From assembly GCA_013298125.1 (NCBI GenBank), contig JAAFJP010000006.1, positions 124,001 to 188,000 of the forward strand: a stretch of DNA of 64,000 nt, written 5' to 3'. The first letter of the stretch is position 1; each line of letters begins with the position of its first letter. The position numbers and the translations under genes are program-made. This stretch comes from Cytophagales bacterium (GTDB lineage: Bacteria; Bacteroidota; Bacteroidia; Cytophagales; Spirosomataceae). This document shows positions 24,895 to 34,070 of this stretch, piece after piece. The notes below the pieces were generated by a model, which ran no database searches, was not told the origin of the DNA, and was given only the letters and a program-made list of their open reading frames with translations.

Positions 24895-24974
24895 CACACG
24901 GATATGACGGATTAGACACGGATTTTTGAAAAAATAATATTTAAAATCCGTGTCTAATCCGTTAAATCCGTGTG
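24895..24974. repeat. Intergenic inverted repeat, ATCCGTGT family
   Basis: CACACGGAT, ACGGATTAGACACGGATTTT on the left and AAAATCCGTGTCTAATCCGT, ATCCGTGTG on the right; arms match except for a 3-base island. The right arm runs into the 3' end of the alpha/beta hydrolase gene and supplies its stop codon. Confidence 0.8.
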
Positions 24975-25789
24975 CCGTTAATTATTACCTCTACCATTTT
25001 TTTATATCTCTCCAAAATATCCTTCTCAGTTTCAACAACACTCACATTATCAGGCAGTTGGAATGCTAAAAGTCTATCAATATATTTTAACAAAATACTC
25101 GCTTTCCATTTAAAAATCACCGTTGAAACACTCAATTGCTGGATTTTTTCAACTCTTTCATGTAAAAAAGCGGCTCGATATAGTTCGTCATATCTTACTC
25201 CTGCAACCAAATATTCTTTCACCGTATCAGTAATTATGGAAGGAGAAGGCTCAATCAAACTAAACTGATTTTCAGGCGAATGGTCGTACCAAGGAAAATA
25301 CATCATAGATTCTCTGACATGATTCCAGAGGTCAGAAATATGGCTTCCGTCTGCCTTTGGAGTCAAATCTACAAAGTATTTTTCGGAAATTTTTTGATAT
25401 TCTTCTTCTGAAAAATGGGCGGGATTGTCCAAATACAGATTTTTAATTTTGTTTGGATGAGTTAAGGCAAAAGCAATTCCTAACTGAGCACCCGTGGCTG
25501 TTCCGTAAATGGAAGGTTTCTTTAAATTTAGTTCTTCAAAAAAGCCTTCTAAATAAGGTACTACATCATAAAGCGTCTCAACTTTTTCTGGAATAGCTTC
25601 CGAATATCCATAACCAGGCAAATCTGGAATTATAACCTGAAAATTCACAGAAAGCATTTTTCCAAAGTTTTCAAGCATTTTTCCTGAGCGTGGAGAGGCG
25701 TGCAAAAGTATGATAGGTTCGCCTTCCCCTAAGATTCGGTAATGTATTTTTATGTCTTTTACTGAGATGAATTTCTGTTCCATTTTCAA
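24962..25789 (-). CDS. Alpha/beta-hydrolase fold protein lacking the usual nucleophile
   Basis: 275 residues. The fold is evident from IILLHASPRSGKMLENFG (oxyanion-hole region), VIIPDLPGYGYSEA and the strand-helix around residue 96. The nucleophile elbow, normally GxSxG, reads GTATG (96-100) with Ala at position 98, and no His in a GH motif is seen near the C-terminus. It is therefore likely non-hydrolytic or uses other residues. The last residues (GTRI) and the stop come from an intergenic repeat. It is divergent from the oxidoreductase gene at 25877. Confidence 0.8.
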   Translation of the reverse strand: MKMEQKFISVKDIKIHYRILGEGEPIILLHASPRSGKMLENFGKMLSVNFQVIIPDLPGYGYSEAIPEKVETLYDVVPYLEGFFEELNLKKPSIYGTATGAQLGIAFALTHPNKIKNLYLDNPAHFSEEEYQKISEKYFVDLTPKADGSHISDLWNHVRESMMYFPWYDHSPENQFSLIEPSPSIITDTVKEYLVAGVRYDELYRAAFLHERVEKIQQLSVSTVIFKWKASILLKYIDRLLAFQLPDNVSVVETEKDILERYKKMVEVIINGTRI

Positions 25790-25876
25790 AAATACGTTGT
25801 TTTTCTTTGAATCTTACGCTAAGATTTGTTAATTTGTTTAAAGAAATACCAAATCTCAGAAATATATACTTTCCTC

Positions 25877-26869
25877 GTGAAAAACACACAAATTTTATTA
25901 GCCAACCGTCCCGAAGGAATGGTCAAAGATACTGACTTCGAGAAGGTCGAATCAGAGATACCACCGCTCCAAGAAGGTCAAATTCTTATCAAAATCAATT
26001 ATATTTCTCTCGACCCCGCCATACGTGGGTGGATGAATGCTGGTACAACTTACATCCCAGGTGTACCGCTTGGAGGAGTTATGCGTGCATTTTCGGCAGG
26101 TCAAATTATCAAATCTAAGCATACTAATTTTCAAGTTGGACAATATGTAGAGGGGCTTTTAGGAGCAACATCTTTTGCTATCTCAGATGGTAAAGGTTTG
26201 AAAACCTTAGACTTATCAATAGGTTCAATCCCCCAACATTTAGGAATTTTAGGAATGCCAGGCATGACCGCCTATTTTGGTTTATTAGAACGTGGACAGC
26301 CCAAAGCGGGCGAAACCGTTTTTGTATCAGGTGCGGCAGGCGTTGTAGGTTCTACAGTTGGACAAATTGCTAAAATTAAAGGTTGTAAAGTAGTCGGTTC
26401 GGCAGGTGGAAAGGAAAAATGTGATTATTTATTGGCGAATGGTTTTGATGTGGTCATTGATTACAAATCACAAAATATTAACGAAGAATTGAAGAAGCAT
26501 TGTCCAGAAGGAATTAGTGTTTATTTCGATAATGTAGGTGGAGACACTCTGGACGCAGCTTTATTAAATTTAGCAAAAGGAGCAAGGGTTGTAATTTGTG
26601 GGGCGATGTCTCAATATAACGATATGCAAAACGTGGCTGGTCCTAAAAATTACATGAAATTGGTAGTAGCAAGAGGGGAGATGAAAGGAATCATCGTTTT
26701 TGATTTTCTTGACCGTTATCCAGAAGCAATTGCAGACATTTCAAAATGGATTGCTGAGGGCAAAATGACTTCAAAAGAACATATCATCGAAGGAATTGAA
26801 AACTTCCCGAATGCATTAAGAATGCTTTTTGAAGGAAAGAATTTTGGAAAATTATTGGTGAAAATTTAA
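25877..26869 (+). CDS. NADP-dependent oxidoreductase, zinc-independent MDR family
   Basis: About 330 residues of the medium-chain reductase group that includes leukotriene-B4 12-hydroxydehydrogenase and curcumin/alkenal reductases, which reduce the C=C bond of enals and enones. SLDPAIRGWMN, GMPGMTAYFGLLERGQPKAG and VSGAAGVVGSTVGQIAK (Rossmann NADP site) are typical, and VYFDNVGGDTLDAAL follows. No zinc ligands are present, as expected. The GTG at 25877 gives the family's usual start (KNTQILLANRPEG); an ATG at 25826 would add 17 unrelated residues. Confidence 0.9.
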   Translation: MKNTQILLANRPEGMVKDTDFEKVESEIPPLQEGQILIKINYISLDPAIRGWMNAGTTYIPGVPLGGVMRAFSAGQIIKSKHTNFQVGQYVEGLLGATSFAISDGKGLKTLDLSIGSIPQHLGILGMPGMTAYFGLLERGQPKAGETVFVSGAAGVVGSTVGQIAKIKGCKVVGSAGGKEKCDYLLANGFDVVIDYKSQNINEELKKHCPEGISVYFDNVGGDTLDAALLNLAKGARVVICGAMSQYNDMQNVAGPKNYMKLVVARGEMKGIIVFDFLDRYPEAIADISKWIAEGKMTSKEHIIEGIENFPNALRMLFEGKNFGKLLVKI

Positions 26870-26875
26870 TCTCCC

Positions 26876-26934
26876 GCCACCAAGACACCAAGGCACTAAG
26901 CTTTTAAAAATTGGTGTCTTCGTGTCTTGGTGGC
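26876..26934. repeat. Intergenic inverted repeat, GCCACCAAGACAC family
   Basis: GCCACCAAGACACCAAGGC at the left is answered by GTGTCTTCGTGTCTTGGTGGC at the right. It is an imperfect hairpin of about 60 bases in the gap between the oxidoreductase and VOC genes. Confidence 0.75.
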
Positions 26935-26946
26935 AAATTGAAAAAT

Positions 26947-28044
26947 ATGAAAAAAATATTACTCTTCTTTTTACTCATTTCAACAACCACTTTTGCCCAA
27001 ACCACAGAAACAGGAATTAGTGGCGTTTATGAAGTCATGGTAGGCACAAAAACGCCTCAACTCATGATTAAATACTTTGGTGAATATGGTTTTACGGTCA
27101 AAGATTCCTCTCAATTATCTGAAAGTCAGGCTTTTGAAGTATATGGAGTTAAGTCAGCTCTAAAATCTTATCGTTTACAAAATGGTGGCATAGACTCTCA
27201 TGGTTTACTCAGATTATTAGTTTGGGAAAAGCCTCTGGGAGATGGCGTAGGCTTTCATATTCCAGAATCTGTGGGTTCGAGAATGGCAGTTATGATGACA
27301 AAAGACATTATTAGATTAGTTGATATTTATAAATTAGAACGTCAAAACGGCAAACAATGGCTTCCGATTGACCCTATTTTTGACGACCCCTTGCACGTAA
27401 AAGATGGACAGAAAGTAGATTTTTTCAATCGTCCTGTGGGTGTACGTGAGACAGCAATTTATGGAGATTGGTTTACGCACGTATTTTTCCAACGTTACGG
27501 TTATGAAATCCCAGGTTATGGAACGATCAATCCCAAAGCTAATCTTCAAACCTCAGAATTTACACATCATGATTTTTTTATCAAGGGTGATATGGAAACT
27601 GTTACGAAATACTATGCGGAGGCGTTGGGACTGAAACCAGAGAAACCGATAGAAGTTGATGGAGATTGGTTGAAAGGACCAAAACAGGTTTTTCAAATGC
27701 CTGATGGGTATTCTCATTATTATGGAGGCTATGTTTCGCCCAATAATATTTGTGGAAAATTGAAGTTTTTTGTGACTCGTGGCGTAAAACCAGATTTATC
27801 CGAACACCAAAGAGTGGGTGAATTAGGCATAACTTTACACTCACTTTATACGCCAAAACTACAAATGGTGCATGATTTGATAAAAAAACAAGGAATTATT
27901 CCAACTAAAATCCTCAAAAACGAGTTCAATGAACAGTGCTTTACTTTTAAAGGTACGGATGGGGTAAGTTGGCAGATTATTGAGAAATCTTCGAGTGTCA
28001 ATAAACCCGTTACTAAATTAGAGTTCAAGTTTTTAAACAATTAA
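26947..28044 (+). CDS. Secreted VOC (glyoxalase/dioxygenase-fold) protein
   Basis: From the ATG at 26947, 365 residues. A signal peptide is visible (KKILLFFLLISTTTFAQ), so it is exported. Two VOC-like halves can be seen: GVYEVMVGTKTPQLMIKYFG near the start and HHDFFIKGDMETVTKYYAEA in the middle, each starting with the strand that carries a metal-binding residue in this superfamily. It is therefore related to glyoxalases and extradiol dioxygenases, but an exported position is unusual and no substrate is evident. It precedes the small membrane-protein gene and the DUF1838 gene on the same strand. Confidence 0.8.
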   Translation: MKKILLFFLLISTTTFAQTTETGISGVYEVMVGTKTPQLMIKYFGEYGFTVKDSSQLSESQAFEVYGVKSALKSYRLQNGGIDSHGLLRLLVWEKPLGDGVGFHIPESVGSRMAVMMTKDIIRLVDIYKLERQNGKQWLPIDPIFDDPLHVKDGQKVDFFNRPVGVRETAIYGDWFTHVFFQRYGYEIPGYGTINPKANLQTSEFTHHDFFIKGDMETVTKYYAEALGLKPEKPIEVDGDWLKGPKQVFQMPDGYSHYYGGYVSPNNICGKLKFFVTRGVKPDLSEHQRVGELGITLHSLYTPKLQMVHDLIKKQGIIPTKILKNEFNEQCFTFKGTDGVSWQIIEKSSSVNKPVTKLEFKFLNN

Positions 28045-28049
28045 GAAAA

Positions 28050-28078
28050 GGTTTTAGGTGTTTGGTTTTAGGTTTTAG
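28050..28078. repeat. Dispersed 29-bp direct repeat, copy 1
   Basis: A G/T-rich word starting GGTTTTAGGTGTTTGGTTTT is repeated exactly at 45907-45935, 18 kb away and in the same orientation. Both copies lie just after a plus-strand stop codon. Confidence 0.75.
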
Positions 28079-28107
28079 AAAACAACACCCATTTTTAAAA
28101 TACAATT

Positions 28108-28245
28108 ATGATTTTATTACAGAATAAACCGCTTCCCCATTTGTCAAAATTCTCCGAAGGACTATTTTCATTAGGCTTCCTTCTTTTGCTCTTAGGTGCA
28201 TTGTATTTTGCCTTCAAATATTTTAATAAATCTAAAAATCAATAA
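28108..28245 (+). CDS. Small single-helix membrane protein (45 aa)
   Basis: A 45-residue ORF starting MILLQNKPLPHLSKFSEGLF with one transmembrane helix (about 17-38, rich in Leu) and a basic end KSKNQ. Its stop lies 14 bases before the DUF1838 gene, so the two are probably transcribed together. No family recognised. Confidence 0.55.
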   Translation: MILLQNKPLPHLSKFSEGLFSLGFLLLLLGALYFAFKYFNKSKNQ

Positions 28246-28259
28246 ATTATTTTCCTAAC

Positions 28260-29183
28260 ATGAAATTAAAACTATTACTAACCCTTTCGTTATCAGCTTG
28301 TTTGTTCACAATTCAAGCTCAGAAAAAAGCTAAATTCACCCCACCTGTGATAGTATCAATGCCAGATTTGGACTTGAATACGCCCGAAGGAGCATTAAAA
28401 GCCAATCGTAAAATTCAAGCATCTTTGAAAGATGGTGAAAATTGTTGGTATTACTGGGAGGGAAATGTATTCAGTCGCATTCCAGGTGAAAGAGACAAAT
28501 TGCTGTTTACTTATATTGCCATGAACGTTAGAAATACCAAAACGGTCATTGATTCAGTAAAAGGTTACGGCTATCGTCAAGTTTCTAAGGAAAACCTTTT
28601 GTACATGGATCCAAAAACGAAGCAAGTTTTAAAAACATGGCAAAATCCATTTACAGGCAAAGAAGTAGAAGTCATACATATAGCTAACGACCCTGTAAAT
28701 CAACCACCAATTTTTGCCAAAACGCCTGGACGTGAGTATAAGTTTGGAGCAAGGGTAAATGATGGCTATTTCTTCCAATTATTTGAAGTGCCATTATTCT
28801 ATTCAAATCCTTTGGCAGGTGAGTTTCAAGACCAAGTGGGAGGAGCGTATCAAGCGATTGAGATTTTTAATTTCTCAGGACCGACCAAAGAATTGACTCG
28901 TGGAGACAAAGACCGTGCTGATGATGTGATTGTGGCATGGAGTAGAGTGTCAAAATGGTTGCCGTGGATGGAAATGGGCGACAAAGCTGGACAATTGATT
29001 TTTAGTGGTCTTGGTAAAAAAGTTGATTCTTATGACAAATTACCAGAGACGCTGAAAAACGAAATCAAAACAAATCCAAATTTTGCAGGTTACGAAGTAG
29101 CCCCACCAGTTGACGATACCCGTCCAAACGAAACTTCGTGGACGTATTATAAGAAATGGGCGGCTAAGAAGAAGGGGAAATAA
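28260..29183 (+). CDS. Secreted DUF1838 family protein
   Basis: 307 residues with a signal peptide (KLLLTLSLSACLFTIQAQ). The rest matches the DUF1838 pattern: NRKIQASLKDGENCWYYWEG near 60, a Trp-rich WNP/WQNPFTGKEVEV block, and VAWSRVSKWLPWMEMGDKAG near 240. The function of DUF1838 is unknown; it often travels with TetR regulators, TonB receptors and redox enzymes in catabolic clusters, which fits this location. Basic C-terminus (KKWAAKKKGK). Confidence 0.82.
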   Translation: MKLKLLLTLSLSACLFTIQAQKKAKFTPPVIVSMPDLDLNTPEGALKANRKIQASLKDGENCWYYWEGNVFSRIPGERDKLLFTYIAMNVRNTKTVIDSVKGYGYRQVSKENLLYMDPKTKQVLKTWQNPFTGKEVEVIHIANDPVNQPPIFAKTPGREYKFGARVNDGYFFQLFEVPLFYSNPLAGEFQDQVGGAYQAIEIFNFSGPTKELTRGDKDRADDVIVAWSRVSKWLPWMEMGDKAGQLIFSGLGKKVDSYDKLPETLKNEIKTNPNFAGYEVAPPVDDTRPNETSWTYYKKWAAKKKGK

Positions 29184-29186
29184 TTT

Positions 29187-29335
29187 GAAAATTTGATAAT
29201 GTGTTAATTTGAAAATTAATTGCCAAATTACAATTATCTATTGTTTCAAATTTCAATAAATTGTAAGGTTGAGGAGGAAATGAGTTAATTTGAAAATCAT
29301 CTTCAAATTAACTCATTTTCAAATTATCAAATTTT
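29187..29335. repeat. A+T-rich intergenic inverted repeat
   Basis: GAAAATTTGATAATGTGTTA at the left is answered by AAATTATCAAATTTTC at the right, with GTTAATTTGAAAAT and ATTTTCAAATTAAC pairs between. It separates the convergent DUF1838 and tetR genes and may act as a bidirectional terminator. Confidence 0.6.
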
Positions 29336-29905
29336 CTTAATCCCATCCCAACAAGTAAAAAATGCTAATTCTAAATCAGAAGAAGTCATTTGGAATTCGC
29401 CTGAAAGTTGGAGTTTGATAATGGCATTTGCACTGCCCATAACGAAGGCGACTAAAATTTTGGGTGGAATGTCTCTCAATATTTGCGTAAAAACCGCCTT
29501 TCTGAGAAAATCATAGACGGGCTGGTCTAATCGAGTGATTTCAGCTTTTGGAATGGTTGATATAAAAGGAGAATTAGAAAATTGTTCTAAGAAATAAAAC
29601 TCTTTTGGATTTTTCTGAGCCTCAATAATCATTTGTAAATAAAAATGACGGAAACGCTCCTTGAAAGGCTTGTTTTGGTCGTCCGTCAAAAAGAGATTTT
29701 CGATATATTTTTCCTTCAAACGTACATATAAAGCACAAATTAGCTCATCTTTGCTTTTGAAATAGTGGTAAATTGTACCCGCCGCCACATCTGCCTGTTT
29801 CGCTACCTCTGACATTGGTGAGCTGTGGAAACCATGCTTTGAAATTAATTCTAACATAGCTTGAAAAATGGCTTCTTTTTTGTCGAAATCTTTGACGTTT
29901 TTCAT
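29327..29905 (-). CDS. TetR/AcrR family transcriptional regulator
   Basis: 192 residues, typical length. The N-terminal helix-turn-helix is GFHSSPMSEVAKQADVAAGT followed by IYHYFKSKDEL (about 20-52). The C-terminal ligand-binding part is helical with no recognised ligand. The gene is divergent from the TonB receptor gene with 246 bases between, so it probably represses that gene, itself and perhaps the rest of the downstream run to 38.5 kb. Its operator cannot be identified with confidence. Confidence 0.92.
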   Translation of the reverse strand: MKNVKDFDKKEAIFQAMLELISKHGFHSSPMSEVAKQADVAAGTIYHYFKSKDELICALYVRLKEKYIENLFLTDDQNKPFKERFRHFYLQMIIEAQKNPKEFYFLEQFSNSPFISTIPKAEITRLDQPVYDFLRKAVFTQILRDIPPKILVAFVMGSANAIIKLQLSGEFQMTSSDLELAFFTCWDGIKKI

Positions 29906-30009
29906 TTTTAATTAAACAAGAGTATTATGAAGGAATAAATTATAGCGGTAATTCTTAAATTTAGGCTAAAATAGTGAATACAATTAATTAAATAACATAA
30001 GTCATTACA

Positions 30010-30037
30010 TTGTTTTAAATTCTAATTCGTAATTTTG
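30010..30037 (+). promoter_or_regulatory. Promoter for the TonB-dependent receptor gene
   Basis: TTG at 30010-30012, a 17-base spacer, and TAATTTTG at 30030-30037, matching TTG-N17-TAnnTTTG. The start codon lies about 110 bases further on, leaving a long 5' leader. Position between tetR and the receptor makes TetR control likely. Confidence 0.6.
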
Positions 30038-30151
30038 TCAAAAAGTGGTTTTTCAACACGAAAATTGGAAATTATATTTGTTGATTACTACAAATATAAA
30101 ATTTAAAGAATCTCAATTAGTAAAATTTTTAACCACCCAAACCCCAGAGAA

Positions 30152-32692
30152 ATGAAGAAAAATTTCCTAACCCTTCTCTTAGTCATTTTTACTTTGTCCA
30201 CTTATGCACAAGTTGTTGTTTCAGGAAAAGTAATTGATGCAGACGTACAACAAGCCCTCCCAGGTGCAACTGTAACCGTAAAAGGTAAAGTTGATAAAGG
30301 TTCAGTTACCGATAACAATGGTAAATTTTCAATCCGTATGGATGCCAATGCGGATGCAGTAGAAGTTTCATTTATAGGATATGAAACAATTAAGGTAAAA
30401 TTGGGTGCCATCACTCAAAATTTGACCATTTCATTAGTGCCTTCAACAGAAGATTTGAATGAAGTTCAAGTTATTGGTTTTGCTACTGAACGTAGCTTGC
30501 AGGAAACTTCGGCTTCTATATCTTTATTGACTTCTAAGGATTTATCAAAGCAAAATGCTACTTCTTTGGCACAGTCATTAAATAACTTGCCAGGTATTAG
30601 AATTGACCAATCAGGTCTTGATAATCAGCGTGTTACCATCCGTGGTATTGGTGCTAACTCAAACTTAGGTGTTCGTGGTATCAAGGTTTATTTCAACGAT
30701 ATTCCATTGACAGAACCAGACGGATATACCCGTATGGAAGCATTGGATTTCACTACAATTGGTCGTGTTGAGATTATCCGTGGACCAGCTTCATCTTTGT
30801 ATGGTACAGCAAACGGTGGTGTGATGAACTTCAATTCAGAAAGAGCACCTTATGGTGGAACAAGTTTACAAGTAGGTCAACTATTTGGTTCTTACGGTTT
30901 GAACAGAACTCAGAGCGTTTTCAAACATGGTTCTGAAAAAGCAAATATTTATGCTTCTTGGACATCACAAGGTTCAGATGGTTACAGAGTAAACAACCGT
31001 TCAGATAGAGATAATGTAAATTTTGCTGGTCAATTCTTTTTGACAGAAAAATTCTCAATCAATACTGTCTTTGCACGCTTGCATGACAATGTACGTTATC
31101 CATTGGCTTTGACGTATGACCAAACAAGACTTGACCCTACACAAGATGCGATTATTGTTGCAGCAACAGGAAAAAGAGCAAATATTTATAGTGCTGGTCG
31201 TGACCAAACTTGGACTCGTTGGGGTATCAATGCAAAATATGAAGTAACAAATGCGTTGAAATTTTCTGCAAGTTATTTCGGAGGTAAAAATGATCAAATC
31301 TCAAACAGTTTGACAGGTCCAGCAACGACATTTACTTCATTAGGTACAAGTGAAGGTGTTAGAGCTATTTTTACATTGAAGCCAAAAATGGATAAATTCC
31401 AATTGGCTTTCAATGCAGGTGTTGAATACCAAACTTTTACACAAGATGGTCAAAATTTCAGTGTAACTGCAAATGCTGATAACGTTCTTGCAAGAGCGGC
31501 AGCCCCAGCGGCAAGTGTATTGAATGGTGGTGCAAATACACTTTATTTTGCACAGGCTGAGGTAGAATTAACACCAAAGACTATCTTAACAGTAGGAAGT
31601 GGTTTTATTTCATATAATTACACTCGTACAGATAAATTGAGAGGTAATGTTACGTCTAATAAAGATTTCAACAATCAAGTAGCACCTCGTATTGCTTTGA
31701 ATCAGAATTTTAGTGATGCATTGGCTCTTCGTGCATCTTTAAGTAAAGGATTTACTCCTCCAATTTTGAACGAAGCGGTATTTAGTGCAACCTCTGGTGA
31801 TTTTATTCCAACTTTGGATGCTTCAACTTCTCAGCAAATTGAATTTGGTGCAAGAGGTTCATTGTTAAAGAAAAGATTGACTTATGATATTGCATATTAT
31901 AACATGAAAATTGATAATGAATTAGTAACTGAAACACGTGACTTTACGCCAATCGCAAGAAATGCTGCAAGAACAAATCGTAATGGAGTTGAGGTTTCAT
32001 TATCGTATGATGCGATTAAAGCCGAAGATAAACAAGCTATTTCATTATTACGTTATCGTGCATCTTTTACTTCACAAGATTTCAAGTATGAAGATTACAA
32101 GAAAGAAACCGTTTATAACGTAAGTGCTTTTCCTCCAACATTAATTGCAAGATACGGACAAGAAGGCGAGCCAGTTAAGCGTGAAGGAGTTGAGTCTCAA
32201 TTACAAGCAAATGGCACTTACAAAGATGTTAATGTAATTAGAGGTGTTTTGACAGAAGATTTTTCTGGAAATGTTATACCAGGTTATGCTCCAATCATGT
32301 TTAACTTAGGAGTTGATGTTGAAACTGCCATGGGCTTCTATGCTACTGTAAACTATAATTTTACAGATAGAACAGAATTATTTGATGGTAATAAGGCTCT
32401 GTCGCTTCGTAGTGCTGCGACTGGTCAAAGAACTTTAGTAGGTACGGCTCCAAATCAAGTTCCTGCAACGGTTACAAGAACTTACCGTGATGCAGTAACT
32501 TTGATTAACTTGGCTATCGGTTACCAAAAAACTTTTGGAAATATTGGTTTCAAAGTTTACGGAAACGTTGATAACCTTTCCGATGTACAGTATTCAGGTT
32601 TTGTAAGAGTTAATGATGACCAAGGTCGTTATTTCAACCCATCACTACCAAGAAACTTCTCAATTGGTACAAACTTTACTTATAGTTTCTAA
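30152..32692 (+). CDS. TonB-dependent outer-membrane receptor
   Basis: 846 residues. Signal peptide (KNFLTLLLVIFTLSTYAQ), a carboxypeptidase-regulatory-like domain (about 20-105, GATVTVKGKVDKGSVTDNNG), a plug (about 120-230, NNLPGIRIDQSG and GLDNQRVTIRGIGAN) and a 22-strand barrel ending in aromatic YSF. It resembles siderophore or small-lipid receptors rather than SusC, and no SusD partner is present. It imports a ligand across the outer membrane using TonB energy; the ligand is unknown. It is divergent from tetR and heads a run of plus-strand genes. Confidence 0.93.
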   Translation: MKKNFLTLLLVIFTLSTYAQVVVSGKVIDADVQQALPGATVTVKGKVDKGSVTDNNGKFSIRMDANADAVEVSFIGYETIKVKLGAITQNLTISLVPSTEDLNEVQVIGFATERSLQETSASISLLTSKDLSKQNATSLAQSLNNLPGIRIDQSGLDNQRVTIRGIGANSNLGVRGIKVYFNDIPLTEPDGYTRMEALDFTTIGRVEIIRGPASSLYGTANGGVMNFNSERAPYGGTSLQVGQLFGSYGLNRTQSVFKHGSEKANIYASWTSQGSDGYRVNNRSDRDNVNFAGQFFLTEKFSINTVFARLHDNVRYPLALTYDQTRLDPTQDAIIVAATGKRANIYSAGRDQTWTRWGINAKYEVTNALKFSASYFGGKNDQISNSLTGPATTFTSLGTSEGVRAIFTLKPKMDKFQLAFNAGVEYQTFTQDGQNFSVTANADNVLARAAAPAASVLNGGANTLYFAQAEVELTPKTILTVGSGFISYNYTRTDKLRGNVTSNKDFNNQVAPRIALNQNFSDALALRASLSKGFTPPILNEAVFSATSGDFIPTLDASTSQQIEFGARGSLLKKRLTYDIAYYNMKIDNELVTETRDFTPIARNAARTNRNGVEVSLSYDAIKAEDKQAISLLRYRASFTSQDFKYEDYKKETVYNVSAFPPTLIARYGQEGEPVKREGVESQLQANGTYKDVNVIRGVLTEDFSGNVIPGYAPIMFNLGVDVETAMGFYATVNYNFTDRTELFDGNKALSLRSAATGQRTLVGTAPNQVPATVTRTYRDAVTLINLAIGYQKTFGNIGFKVYGNVDNLSDVQYSGFVRVNDDQGRYFNPSLPRNFSIGTNFTYSF

Positions 32693-32713
32693 TAAGTTTT
32701 TAGAATATTTCAT

Positions 32714-32744
32714 AAAAGGCTCGCTAATTTTAGTGAGCCTTTTG
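32714..32744 (+). terminator. Terminator after the TonB receptor gene
   Basis: AAAAGGCTCGCTAA with its near-complement TAGTGAGCCTTTT and a short loop, then a T-rich run. It lies 22 bases after the stop. Confidence 0.8.
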
Positions 32745-32790
32745 TGTTTTTTTGTATCTTGCTTAAAGTCTCAATCATTAAACTAATCAC

Positions 32791-33987
32791 ATGAAAAATC
32801 TTCAATATTCTTGGGTTATTCTCATTGCTCTTTTCTTTGTTTATCTTGCCAGTAACGGTTTTGGTTTCAATACTTTACCACTTTGGTATCCATCACTTAC
32901 AACTGAGTTTAATTTAGCAAAAGGGCAAATCCAACAAGCTCCTTCTATCATGCTCGTTTTGGTGGCTTTTTTATCACCCATTTTTGGAATCATGTTAGAT
33001 AAATGGAATCCCAAAACAATGATGCTTATTGGTGTAATTGGTTTGTCGATTCTTTTTTTAGGTTTTTCAAAAATAGGCTCATTTAACGAATTAAAGATTT
33101 TTTATGTCCTGTATGCTGTGTTTTTGTGTTTCGGAGGAATATTGACGAGTATGTATTTGATTAATAAATGGTTTGATTCAAATAGAGGTCTTGCAGTTGG
33201 TATTTTCTTAAATGCTTCGAGTCTTGGGGCAATAATTTTTAACGGTTTTGCTGGAAAATTAATTGCAACAAAAGGTTGGAGAGAAGCTGAGTGGAGTTTG
33301 TCGTTTTTTGTGGTAGCTCTCTTAGTTTTGCCGTGGTTTTTTATCAAAAATAGAACTTATGGAGGTGCAAATCAATTTTCAGAGAGGGTTGAGTCTGTTG
33401 GAGCAACATTAAAAGATGCTCTAAAAACACCAAGTTTTTATTTATTGTTATTGGTTACAGGAACGCTTTGGTACTGTATCAATGGTTTACTTTTCAATAA
33501 AGATACTTATTTAAACGACCTTCAAAAAACGGTGGAGGAAAGAGGCGTTTTTGCTTCGACGTTCTTTCTATGTGGATTAATTGGGAAAGTGTTTTTCGGG
33601 TTTTTGAGTGATAAATTTGAGAAAAAATGGATTATGATTCTTTCGATTGCTAACCTTTTGTTGGGTTCATGGTTATTAAAGAGTTCATTGACCAATCCTG
33701 ATTTGTTAAAGTGGGTTGCCATCGTGTATGGATTTGGGTACAGTGGTGCATTTACGATGATTCAAGTAACCATTGCAGACTTTTATATGGGTAAAAACTA
33801 TGGAACAATTTTAGGGATTTTTACGATGGTAGATACTTTGGCGGGTAGTGCAGGGATATTTTTGATTGGTAAAAACCGTCAAATGGAAGGTTCATATCTT
33901 CACGCTTTTGATACGATGCTGATACTTTGTGCTGTTACTTTGGTCGCTACTTTTTTTATCAAGAAGCCAAGTTCAATTAGATTATAG
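32791..33987 (+). CDS. MFS transporter, OFA/monocarboxylate-like
   Basis: 398 residues with about twelve helices. It starts with the short NLQYSWVILIALFFVYLASN typical of oxalate/formate and monocarboxylate carriers. LDKWNPKTMMLIG is in the loop 2-3 position and YGFGYSGAFTMIQVTIADFY lies in the second half. A carboxylate substrate is therefore likely but unproven. It follows the TonB receptor after a terminator and may move the same ligand or its product across the inner membrane. Confidence 0.87.
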   Translation: MKNLQYSWVILIALFFVYLASNGFGFNTLPLWYPSLTTEFNLAKGQIQQAPSIMLVLVAFLSPIFGIMLDKWNPKTMMLIGVIGLSILFLGFSKIGSFNELKIFYVLYAVFLCFGGILTSMYLINKWFDSNRGLAVGIFLNASSLGAIIFNGFAGKLIATKGWREAEWSLSFFVVALLVLPWFFIKNRTYGGANQFSERVESVGATLKDALKTPSFYLLLLVTGTLWYCINGLLFNKDTYLNDLQKTVEERGVFASTFFLCGLIGKVFFGFLSDKFEKKWIMILSIANLLLGSWLLKSSLTNPDLLKWVAIVYGFGYSGAFTMIQVTIADFYMGKNYGTILGIFTMVDTLAGSAGIFLIGKNRQMEGSYLHAFDTMLILCAVTLVATFFIKKPSSIRL

Positions 33988-33988
33988 T

Positions 33989-34056
33989 TGTAGGGACGAA
34001 TAGCATTCGTCCAATCTATCAAATAACACCGAGGACGAATTCTATTCGTCCCTACA
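33989..34056. repeat. Intergenic inverted repeat, GGGACGAATA family
   Basis: Arms of 24 bases at 33989-34012 and 34033-34056 with one mismatch (TGTAGGGACGAATAG and CTATTCGTCCCTACA at the outer ends). Confidence 0.8.
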
Positions 34057-34070
34057 TTAAATCCAAATTT

